Source of the DNA: Amycolatopsis tolypomycina
GTDB lineage: Bacteria; Actinomycetota; Actinomycetes; Mycobacteriales; Pseudonocardiaceae
DNA length: 64,000 nucleotides
NCBI RefSeq assembly: GCF_900105945.1
Contig: NZ_FNSO01000002.1
Coordinates: forward strand, 620,001 to 684,000
Direction: 5' to 3'
The position numbers and the translations under genes were made by a program. The notes beneath the pieces are model-generated. The model did no database searches. It was given only the letters and a program-made list of their open reading frames with translations, and was not told the DNA's origin. This document shows positions 56,197-64,000 of the stretch, one piece after another. Numbering within the stretch: position 1 is the first letter of the stretch; each line of letters begins with the position of its first letter.

Positions 56197-57165
56197 GTGG
56201 GCGAGACGAAGACCCTGCTCAGGATCGGCGCGCTGGCCTTGATGTGGGGCTCGAGCTTCTTCTGGATCAAGCTGGGGCTGGGGATGTTTTCGCCGGTGCA
56301 GCTCGTGCTGGCGCGGCTGGTGCTCGGCGCCGCCCTGCTGCTGGTGCTGTGCCGGCTGCAGCGGGCGCGGCTGCCGCGTGACCGCCGGACGTGGGGGCAC
56401 CTGGCGGTCGCGGCGTTCTTCCACAACGCGCTGCCGTTCCTGCTGTTCGCGATCGGCGAGACGACGGTCGATTCGGGGATCACCGGCGTGCTGAACTCGA
56501 CGACGCCGCTGTGGGTGCTGCTCGCGGCGCCGCTGATGGGAACGTCGTCGCGGATGACGGCGACCCGGCTGGCCGGGCTGCTCGTGGGTCTCGGCGGGAT
56601 CCTGCTGATCTTCGCGCCGTGGCAGGCATCGGGCCTGCTGAGCTGGGGCGCCCTGGCGTGCCTCGCGGCGGCGGCGAGCTACGGCTTCGCGTTCGTCTAC
56701 GAGGGCAAGTACCTGTCGTCCCCGACGTCTTCGCCGTACGCGATCTCGGCCGGGCAGATGATCCTGGCCAGCGGGATGCTGGTGCTGGCGGTGCCGGTGG
56801 GCGGGCTGACGCCGGTGCACGTCTCGACGGGGCCGCTGCTCGCGGTGCTGGTGCTGGGCATCGGGTCGACGGGGATCGCGTTCGCGCTGAACTACCAGCT
56901 GCTGGCGAGCGAGGGCGCGGTGGCGGCGTCGGTGGTCGGGTACCTGCTGCCGGTGGTTTCGGTGCTGCTGGGCGCGGTGTTCCTGGGTGAGCAGCTGCAC
57001 CTGCGGGTGATCGCGGGCATGGTGGTCGTGCTCGGCGGGGTGGCGCTGACGCGCCTGCATTGGCCGGAGCGAGAGGTCGTGGGCGAGCCCGGTGACCAGG
57101 TCGACGGGCTTGGTGACGACACCGCCGGGCGTGCGCCGCGGCCTCTCGCTCCGCTGGCGGACTGA
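56197..57165 (+). CDS. EamA/DMT-superfamily transporter
   Basis: A 322-residue transporter with ten membrane segments in two EamA halves. The first begins 'ALALMWGSSFFWIKLGLGMFSPVQLVLARLVLGAALLL' and the second at about residue 160 ('LACLAAAASYGFAFVYEGKYL'), ending 'VGYLLPVVSVLLGAVFLGEQL' (split here). Family members export amino acids or small metabolites. The cytoplasmic tail is acidic. GTG start with AAGGAGG upstream. It is divergent from LysR. Confidence 0.93.
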   Translation: MGETKTLLRIGALALMWGSSFFWIKLGLGMFSPVQLVLARLVLGAALLLVLCRLQRARLPRDRRTWGHLAVAAFFHNALPFLLFAIGETTVDSGITGVLNSTTPLWVLLAAPLMGTSSRMTATRLAGLLVGLGGILLIFAPWQASGLLSWGALACLAAAASYGFAFVYEGKYLSSPTSSPYAISAGQMILASGMLVLAVPVGGLTPVHVSTGPLLAVLVLGIGSTGIAFALNYQLLASEGAVAASVVGYLLPVVSVLLGAVFLGEQLHLRVIAGMVVVLGGVALTRLHWPEREVVGEPGDQVDGLGDDTAGRAPRPLAPLAD

Positions 57166-57245
57166 GGCTCAGGCTGGACCGTAACAGCGCAGCCGGAACT
57201 TCCGACATTTCGCCCGACCAAGAAGCACGGCGGCGCGGAGTGCGG

Positions 57246-57809
57246 ATGGAAACGGTAGAAGCGATTGCGGTCGGAATCTTGTCCAGTGTGGTGGCTTCGG
57301 CGCTGTGGATCCTGATCCTCAGCCGGCTGACTCCTAAAATGATCATTTCGCCGGAGATCGCCGAAGACCCAGCAACGCGGGCTTTCCGCATCAAGGTGGT
57401 CAATCTCAGCCGTCGCGCCGCGGTCGACCTCCGCGTCGAAGCCCACCTCGTGACATCGATCGGGGTACGGGGCGGCAGGGTCAACCGGCGTATGCCGCTG
57501 ATCTGCGGCAACCCTCCGCTTGTACTTCCTCGCCGGATCCGGGCGAGCAAGGAGTCCGACAACGCCTACCGCCTGCGCATCGACTCGAACGTTCGAGAGC
57601 TGTGGTCGGCCAGCCCGGACTCGTTCGTCAGGCTGCAGATCTTCGCCCGCCACGAGGTGACCGGCATGGGGAAGATGTTCGAGCGGCGCTACCACCACCC
57701 GGGGTCCGAGATCGTCATGGGCAGCTTCGTTCACGGTCAGGACATGACGGTCACGCCCGAGTCGGCTCAGACCAGGCGGCGGTCGGAGGCCCAGCGGGAG
57801 AGCTCGTAG
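57246..57809 (+). CDS. membrane-anchored hypothetical protein
   Basis: A 187-residue protein. Residues 5-27 (AIAVGILSSVVASALWILILSRL, 3-25 approximately) form a membrane anchor, with the rest in the cytoplasm: 'IIAEDPATRAFRIKVVNLSRRAAVDLRVEAHLVTSIGVRGGRV' (split) looks like a beta-sandwich or nucleotide-free regulator domain. No family recognised; it resembles short 'anchor + beta domain' proteins encoded sporadically in actinobacteria. The base composition is somewhat lower in GC than that of neighbours, so gene transfer is possible. ATG start with GGAG 5 nt upstream. Its 3' end overlaps the convergent response-regulator gene by 43 bp. Confidence 0.65.
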   Translation: METVEAIAVGILSSVVASALWILILSRLTPKMIISPEIAEDPATRAFRIKVVNLSRRAAVDLRVEAHLVTSIGVRGGRVNRRMPLICGNPPLVLPRRIRASKESDNAYRLRIDSNVRELWSASPDSFVRLQIFARHEVTGMGKMFERRYHHPGSEIVMGSFVHGQDMTVTPESAQTRRRSEAQRESS

Positions 57810-58447
57810 CGGTTCGAAAGCTGGGTCTTCCGCAGCACGCTCGACACGTGCGTCTCGACCGTCTTCACGGAGATGAACAGCTCCGACGCGATCTCCTTGT
57901 ACGCGTACCCGCGCGCCAGCAGGCGCAGGACGTCGCGCTCGCGGGGCGTCAGCAGGTCGAGTTCCGGGTCGTTGATCGGGGCCGAGCCCGGGCGGTCGGC
58001 GAACGCGTCCAGCACGAAGCCGGCCAGGCGCGGGGAGAACACCGCGTCGCCGTCGGCCACGCGGACCACCGCGCGGACCAGTTCCTTCGACGAAATCGTC
58101 TTCGTCACGTAGCCCCGGGCGCCCGCGCGGATGACCGCGATGACGTCCTCCGCCGCGTCCGAGACCGAGAGGGCCAGGAACACCACGTCCGGGAGCTCCG
58201 GGCGGACCCGGCGCAGCACCTCCGCGCCGCCGCCGTCGGGCATGTGGACGTCGAGGAGCACCACCTGGGGCTTCGTGCGGGCGATGCCGGCGACGGCCTC
58301 CGCCACCGAGCCCGCCTCGCCGACCACGCGGACCTCGGTGGTGATCGAATCCAACTCGGTGCGGACCCCCGCGCGGAACAGCGCGTGGTCGTCGACGAGG
58401 AACACCTTCACCGGTTCGCGCTGGTTGTCCGTCACGAGTTCGAGCAT
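57767..58447 (-). CDS. NarL/LuxR-type response regulator
   Basis: A 226-residue two-component regulator. The receiver domain (~13-128) has the acidic pair Asp19/Asp20, the phosphoacceptor Asp66 in 'VVLLDVHMPDGG' and the conserved Lys in 'GYVTKT'. The C-terminal LuxR/GerE domain (~163-226) is 'LTPRERDVLRLLARGYAYKEIASELFISVKTVETHVSSVLRK' (split here). ATG start. It is downstream of, and cotranscribed with, the PspC-type sensor kinase (7 bp apart). The target genes are probably the divergent PspC proteins. Confidence 0.95.
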   Translation of the reverse strand: MLELVTDNQREPVKVFLVDDHALFRAGVRTELDSITTEVRVVGEAGSVAEAVAGIARTKPQVVLLDVHMPDGGGAEVLRRVRPELPDVVFLALSVSDAAEDVIAVIRAGARGYVTKTISSKELVRAVVRVADGDAVFSPRLAGFVLDAFADRPGSAPINDPELDLLTPRERDVLRLLARGYAYKEIASELFISVKTVETHVSSVLRKTQLSNRYELSRWASDRRLV

Positions 58448-58454
58448 AGCCGCC

Positions 58455-59786
58455 TCACGCCGCTCCCTTGCCCGCTTTCACCGGCATGGCGAGCTGGACC
58501 TCGGTGCCCTCGCCCGGCGCCGTGCGGACCTTGCACGTGCCGCCGTGGCGGGTCATCCGGCCGCGGATCGAGTCGGCGAGGCCGTGGCGGTCGTCCGGGA
58601 CGAGGTCGGGGTCGAAACCCTTGCCGCGGTCGCGGACGAACACCGTCACCGACGTCGGCTCGACCTCGGCGAAGACGCTGACCTCCTCCACCCCCGCGTG
58701 CTTGGCGGCGTTGACGATCGCCTCGCGCGCGGCCTGGACCAGCGCGACCAGCGATTCGTCCAGCTCGGCGTCGCCGACGACGACCTGGCCGACCGAGATC
58801 GCGAAGGTGTCCTCGACCTCGCCGCACGCCGTGGCGAGCGCTTCGGACAGCTGGCCGGTCGCTTCTTCGACGTTCTCGGCGGGCTTGCCGTAACCGCCTG
58901 CGCCGTAGAGCCAGCCGCGCAGCTCGCGCTCCTGGCTGCGGGCCAGCCGCGCGACCTCGCGCGGCGACTCGCTCTGCTTCTGGATCAGCGCGAGCGTCTG
59001 GAGCACGGAGTCGTGCAGGTGGGCGGCGATCTCGGCGCGCTCGTCGGTGCGGATGCGGGCCTTGCGCTCGTCGGAGAGGTCGCGGACCAGCCGCAGCCAG
59101 AACGGCACGGTCAGCACGGCGACGCCGATGAGCGTCGCGAGGACCGCGATCAGGGCGAACTGGACCTGGTCGAGCGTCCCGCTGCGCAGCACGACGACGG
59201 TGATGCCGGTGATCACCAGCGCGACGCCGGCCACGATCCGGATCGCAGCCGACCAGCCGCCCCCGCCGAGGAGCGCCCCCGCGAAGCCGTCCTTGGCGCC
59301 GGCTCGCCAGCGGCGGCGCTGCGACTCGTCGGCCTCCCGCCAGACGACCGCGAGACCGAGCATGGCGACGGCGAGCGGCACGGCGACCCAGCCGCTGATG
59401 AACCCGGTGAGTGTCCCGCTGCCGACGGCGAGGCCGACGCCCAGCGCGACCAGGCCGAACGCCTGCTGGCGTTCCTTCGGCTTCGGCGCCTCCGCGGTCT
59501 CCTCGGACTGCTGCTGGACGAACACCCAGAGGAGCCCGTAGGCGAGCAACCCGGCGCCGTTGAGCGCGGCGAGCAACGCGAAGACGGTCCGCACCCACAG
59601 GACCGGCACGCCGAGGTGGTCGGCGAGCCCCCCGGCGACACCGGCGATGGCCCGCCCGGACCGCCGCCGGAACATCTTGGGCGCAGCCGACTCCGTCGTG
59701 GTGGCCGGGACCGCCGGTTCGGCGGTGACGTGGTCGAGGGACTCCTGCACGCGTCCATGGTCACACGCACCGGTGTCCCGTTCCAT
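58455..59786 (-). CDS. PspC-domain sensor histidine kinase (HisKA_3)
   Basis: A 443-residue NarX-like kinase. Residues ~36-95 are a PspC domain ('RRSGRAIAGVAGGLADHLGVPVLWVRTVFALLAALNGAGLLAYGLLWVF', split here). Four more membrane segments follow to about residue 235. The dimerisation/phosphoacceptor helix is 'RAEIAAHLHDSVLQTLALIQKQ' with His near 255, and the ATPase has the N-box 'EAIVNAAKHAGV', G1 'VRDRGKGFDPD' and G2 'GEGTEVQLAMP'. The ATG has AGGGG 8 nt upstream; GTG at 59750 is an alternative. Divergent from the PspC membrane gene, forming a likely envelope-stress circuit. Confidence 0.93.
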   Translation of the reverse strand: MERDTGACDHGRVQESLDHVTAEPAVPATTTESAAPKMFRRRSGRAIAGVAGGLADHLGVPVLWVRTVFALLAALNGAGLLAYGLLWVFVQQQSEETAEAPKPKERQQAFGLVALGVGLAVGSGTLTGFISGWVAVPLAVAMLGLAVVWREADESQRRRWRAGAKDGFAGALLGGGGWSAAIRIVAGVALVITGITVVVLRSGTLDQVQFALIAVLATLIGVAVLTVPFWLRLVRDLSDERKARIRTDERAEIAAHLHDSVLQTLALIQKQSESPREVARLARSQERELRGWLYGAGGYGKPAENVEEATGQLSEALATACGEVEDTFAISVGQVVVGDAELDESLVALVQAAREAIVNAAKHAGVEEVSVFAEVEPTSVTVFVRDRGKGFDPDLVPDDRHGLADSIRGRMTRHGGTCKVRTAPGEGTEVQLAMPVKAGKGAA

Positions 59787-59874
59787 CGGGGAAACCCCTG
59801 ATCCGGGGAGCCAGGGAAAACCTCAGGGACCATCCCGGATGTCCCGCCGCCGCGGGTGCCGCATGCTTTTCGGT

Positions 59875-61146
59875 ATGAGTGGTGCGAGCACGAAGCCGGG
59901 GGTCCTGAACGGCTTCGAGGAAACCGTCAAGGACTTCTGGGTCAGCCGGCCCCGGCGGCCGCACTCCGGGCGGAAGCTGGCCGGGGTGGCCGCCGCCATC
60001 GGGCGGCGGTACGGGATCGATCCCGTCGTCGTGCGGATCGCCCTCGTCGTCACGACGATCTTCGGCGGCTTCGGCGTTCCCTTCTACCTGCTGGGGTGGC
60101 TGTTCCTGCCCGGCGAGAGCGACGAGGTCTCCGGCTTCGAAGGCCTCATCGGGCGCGGCCGGTCTTCGGTGTCGCCGGCGTTCGCCGTCGTGCTCATGAT
60201 CCTCGTCGTCCTGAGCACCGGGGGCTCGATCAGCGGCTCCTGGTTCGACGGCGGCGGCCTCATCAGCTGCGCGCTCATCGCCACCGCCCTCTACCTGCTG
60301 CACCGCAGCCGCGGCCACGAGAACCGCCCCGCGCCGGTCGCCGCGCGGGCGTCGTACCCGGCCTTCACCGGAAACGGAGCCTTCACCATGACCGACACCG
60401 CCGAGGCGCCGCCGCCGGTGCGCGGCTGGGACCCCCTCGCCGCCGACCCGGCGGGCTGGGACCTCCCCGACGCCCCGCCCGCGCCGGACCCGCGGCCCAC
60501 GCCGCCGCCCGCGTACCAGGCGCCGCAGCGGCGCCGCCGGTCGAAGGTCGGCTCGGCCACCTTCGCCCTCGCCGTGCTGACCGCCGGCGGCGCGGTGCTG
60601 GCCGGCCTCAACGGCGCCACCTGGTTCGACGCGCAGCACATCGTGGGCCTCGTGCTCGGCGTGACCGGGATCGGCCTGGTCGCCGGCGCCTTCGCCGGCG
60701 GCGGCCGCGGGCTGATCGGCCTCGCCGTGCCGCTGGCGATCGTGGGCATGGTCCTGACGACGTCGCCGTTCAAGAACTTCGACGTCCGCGGCGGCGTCGG
60801 CGACCTCGACCCGACGCCGCAGTCCGTGGCCGAGCTCAAGCCGCTCTACCAGCACGCGGCCGGCGACATCCGGCTCGACCTGACCAGGATGCCGGCCGGG
60901 GCGCCGTACTCGACGACCGTGTCCAACGGCGCTGGCGACTCCACGGTCATCGTGCCGGAGACCGCGGACGTCACCTTCGAGTGCAGCACCGGCGCGGGCA
61001 ACGCGTCGTGCTTCGGCCGGGAGAGCGACGGCGTCGACCAGGACGCGCTCACCGGCACGGACAACGGCGCCGACGGGGCCGGCGGCCAGAAGATCACCCT
61101 GAAGGTCACGAACAGCGTGGGCAACGTGGAGGTGCGGCGTGGCTGA
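59875..61146 (+). CDS. PspC-domain membrane protein
   Basis: A 423-residue membrane protein. The PspC domain is at residues ~27-85 ('RPHSGRKLAGVAAAIGRRYGIDPVVVRIALVVTTIFGGFGVPFYLLGWLFLP', split). Further membrane segments lie at ~104-124, ~133-148, ~222-240, ~247-265 and ~268-285. After the last comes a ~130-residue outer part that resembles a DUF2154/LiaF-like beta domain ('SVAELKPLYQHAAGDIRLDLTRMP', then acidic loops, then 'KITLKVTNSVGNVEVRRG'). The layout matches actinobacterial LiaF-type regulators of sensor kinases. ATG start; CATGCT ends 7 nt upstream. Confidence 0.88.
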   Translation: MSGASTKPGVLNGFEETVKDFWVSRPRRPHSGRKLAGVAAAIGRRYGIDPVVVRIALVVTTIFGGFGVPFYLLGWLFLPGESDEVSGFEGLIGRGRSSVSPAFAVVLMILVVLSTGGSISGSWFDGGGLISCALIATALYLLHRSRGHENRPAPVAARASYPAFTGNGAFTMTDTAEAPPPVRGWDPLAADPAGWDLPDAPPAPDPRPTPPPAYQAPQRRRRSKVGSATFALAVLTAGGAVLAGLNGATWFDAQHIVGLVLGVTGIGLVAGAFAGGGRGLIGLAVPLAIVGMVLTTSPFKNFDVRGGVGDLDPTPQSVAELKPLYQHAAGDIRLDLTRMPAGAPYSTTVSNGAGDSTVIVPETADVTFECSTGAGNASCFGRESDGVDQDALTGTDNGADGAGGQKITLKVTNSVGNVEVRRG

Positions 61147-61381
61147 GCAGAACCCCTACACCTACGACAACCCCGTCGAGACCGAGCCCGCCAAGCGCGG
61201 CGGCGTGGACGTCTTCACCCTGATTGTCGGGATCGCGACGCTGCTGGTGTCGGCGTACGTCCTCTCGGACGGCGCGAGCTGGCTGCCGTCGTTCGACTTC
61301 CGCTGGGTGATCGCCGGCGGCGCGGTGTTCGTGGGGCTCATGCTCCTCGGCGCGTCGTTCGGCGGCAAGCGGCGGCGCTGA
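61139..61381 (+). CDS. small membrane protein
   Basis: An 80-residue protein with an acidic N-terminal tail (YTYDNPVETEPAK) and two membrane segments at about residues 24-43 and 55-73, ending in a basic GGKRRR. No family recognised. The GTG start overlaps the end of the PspC gene by 8 bp, so it is coupled to it. Probably the third member of the PspC operon. Confidence 0.78.
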   Translation: MAEQNPYTYDNPVETEPAKRGGVDVFTLIVGIATLLVSAYVLSDGASWLPSFDFRWVIAGGAVFVGLMLLGASFGGKRRR

Positions 61382-61395
61382 CCCGCCCGAAGACC

Positions 61396-61429
61396 CTCGA
61401 GGCCCCGGATCCCACGCCGGGGCCTCGAG
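61396..61429. terminator. bidirectional terminator between PspC operon and guaA
   Basis: A perfect 13-bp stem (CTCGAGGCCCCGG and complement) with an 8-nt loop, followed by CTTGTC; both convergent genes end near it. Confidence 0.88.
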
Positions 61430-61445
61430 CCTTGTCTACAGTGGA

Positions 61446-63003
<1,558 letters not shown>

Positions 63004-63111
63004 CTGGCGCCTCCAGACGAGAAGTGGGTTCTGTCCCCATCGTCCCAGGTGGGCTGGGTCACCCGGGATTCAGGGCCGCTCCTGTCCGCGATCGCGCCTA
63101 CGGTCCCCGGT

Positions 63112-63657
63112 ATGGCTGTGAACTGGACGAAGGAACTGACCGACCAGCTCGACTTCCACTGGCAGGTGCACACGCGCCCGAAGCTCGCGGGCCTCACCGA
63201 CGAGGAATACCTCTGGGAGCCGGTCGCCGGGTGCTGGACCGTGCGGCCGCGGAAGTCCGACGACGAACCCGGCACGGGCCCGTTCACCATCGACTTCGCC
63301 TACCCGGAGCCGGCACCCCCGCCGGTCACGACGATCGCCTGGCGGCTCAACCACGTCCTCGTCGGCGTGCTGGGCGCGCGGATCGCGGCGCACTTCGGCG
63401 GCGCGCCGGCGGCCTACGACACCTACCCGTACCCGGGAACGGCCGCGGAAGCGCTGGAGCAGCTCGACGGGTTCTACGCGCAGTGGGTCGCCGGTGTGCG
63501 GTCACTCGACGAGGAGGCCATGGCCCGGCCGTGCGGCCCGGCGGAGGGGCCGTACGGGAAGTACCCGATGACGACGCTGGTGCTGCACATCAACCGGGAG
63601 ATGATCCACCACTGCGCCGAGGTGCTACTGCTGCGCGACCTGTACCGGAGCCGGTAG
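63112..63657 (+). CDS. DinB-family protein
   Basis: A 181-residue DinB/YfiT-like four-helix bundle protein. 'NWTKELTDQLDFHWQVHTRPKLAGLTDEEYLWEPVAGCWTVRPR' is the actinobacterial start (split here), with metal-ligand His in the first helix and in 'HINREMIHHCAEVLLLRDLY' at the end. Members act as thiol-dependent or metal-dependent transferases, or are of unknown function; none can be assigned. ATG start with TACGGT 7 nt upstream. Its end overlaps the convergent rhomboid gene by 33 bp. Confidence 0.85.
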   Translation: MAVNWTKELTDQLDFHWQVHTRPKLAGLTDEEYLWEPVAGCWTVRPRKSDDEPGTGPFTIDFAYPEPAPPPVTTIAWRLNHVLVGVLGARIAAHFGGAPAAYDTYPYPGTAAEALEQLDGFYAQWVAGVRSLDEEAMARPCGPAEGPYGKYPMTTLVLHINREMIHHCAEVLLLRDLYRSR

Positions 63658-64000
63658 CAGCAGGAAGCCCAGGCCGATGCCGAGCAGGGCGGGGAGGCCG
63701 TGGTTGTCGTGGACGACCGTGTCGGCGACGGCCAGCACGGGCACCGCGAAGGCCATGGTCCGGAACTGGACGGGCAGCACCACGCCGTAGCGGCGCGAAG
63801 CCACCATGACGACGGCAGCCAGGCCGCCGATCAGGCCGGTGGTGCACATCGAGTTGCCCGCGCCGACGGGGTTGAGCCAGAGGTAGCTCATGACCTGGCC
63901 GAACAGGCCGCAGCCGAAGTACAGGACGAGCCAGCGAGCACGGCCGAAGACGCGCTCGGCGAGCGTGCCGAACACCGCCAGCCAGACCAGGTTCGACGTC
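63625..64000 (-). CDS. rhomboid-family membrane protein, C-terminal part
   Basis: The gene enters from the right edge, so the N-terminus is missing; about 125 residues are visible. 'TSNLVWLAVFGTLAERVFGRARWLVLYFGCGLFGQVMSYLWLN' fits rhomboid segments 2-3, where 'HxxxNLxxL..fG..vE' would begin just outside the window, and 'GAGNSMCTTGLIGGLA' occupies the position of the catalytic GxSG motif. Here the Ser is in 'GNSM', not 'GASG', so activity is uncertain. The last segment carries 'GIGLGFLLLP'. A catalytic His near 'VVHDNHGL' may be present. Confidence 0.7.
   Translation of the reverse strand, partial: TSNLVWLAVFGTLAERVFGRARWLVLYFGCGLFGQVMSYLWLNPVGAGNSMCTTGLIGGLAAVVMVASRRYGVVLPVQFRTMAFAVPVLAVADTVVHDNHGLPALLGIGLGFLLLPAPVQVAQQ

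Overview
The window is a 64 kb chromosomal segment of a very GC-rich actinobacterium. Gene content and order point to the Pseudonocardiales, most likely Amycolatopsis or a close relative; this is inference, as no rRNA is present. Several blocks keep the order known from Mycobacterium tuberculosis: a YhjD/BrkB protein beside trpS; a DUF3017 gene beside folD; and chorismate mutase - pcrA - M23 peptidase - sucC - sucD - Rv0954-like - perM - purN - purH. Most genes look like ordinary vertically inherited core genes. Many have no Shine-Dalgarno but carry a TANNNT-like hexamer 6-7 nt before the start codon, which suggests leaderless mRNAs.

Layout. 0-4.1 kb: acyl-CoA dehydrogenase-like fragment, BrkB, a decayed IS30-type transposase, a P-loop kinase and trpS. 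4.1-17.8 kb: DNA repair (xthA, HhH-GPD protein), a metallo-beta-lactamase-fold hydrolase, icd, small enzymes, regulators, two MFS pumps (one with a divergent ArsR-type regulator), DUF3017 and folD. 18.0-21.1 kb: a 1025-residue Pro/His/Glu-rich protein ending in a TNT-type NAD-glycohydrolase domain. 21.1-23.0 kb: pentapeptide-repeat protein, VOC protein and methyltransferase. 23.0-29.5 kb: the SOS mutasome operon imuA'-imuB-(small gene)-dnaE2, with a consensus LexA box upstream and sixteen 21-bp tandem repeats between imuA' and imuB. 29.7-41.3 kb: purine synthesis (purN, purH), perM, a 34-kDa-antigen homologue, sucCD, and a large membrane protein with a small partner. 41.7-47.2 kb: M23 peptidase, pcrA, and chorismate mutase preceded by a Phe/Phe/Tyr leader peptide and mutually exclusive hairpins. 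47.3-53.2 kb: two single-pass membrane proteins, a Ser/Thr kinase and an adjacent apparent pseudokinase. 53.3-64 kb: prealbumin-fold surface protein, LysR/EamA pair, a PspC-type sensor kinase/LuxR regulator divergent from PspC membrane proteins, guaA, DinB-like protein and a partial rhomboid protein.

How the parts work together. The imuA'/imuB/dnaE2 set forms a damage-inducible translesion machine; xthA, pcrA and the HhH-GPD protein add to repair. SucCD and Icd serve the TCA cycle; PurN/PurH/GuaA serve purine synthesis and FolD supplies one-carbon units. The kinase/pseudokinase cluster and the PspC cluster look like two envelope-sensing modules. The most interesting items are the TNT fusion protein, the repeat array inside the SOS operon, the aromatic attenuator and the kinase-pseudokinase pair.
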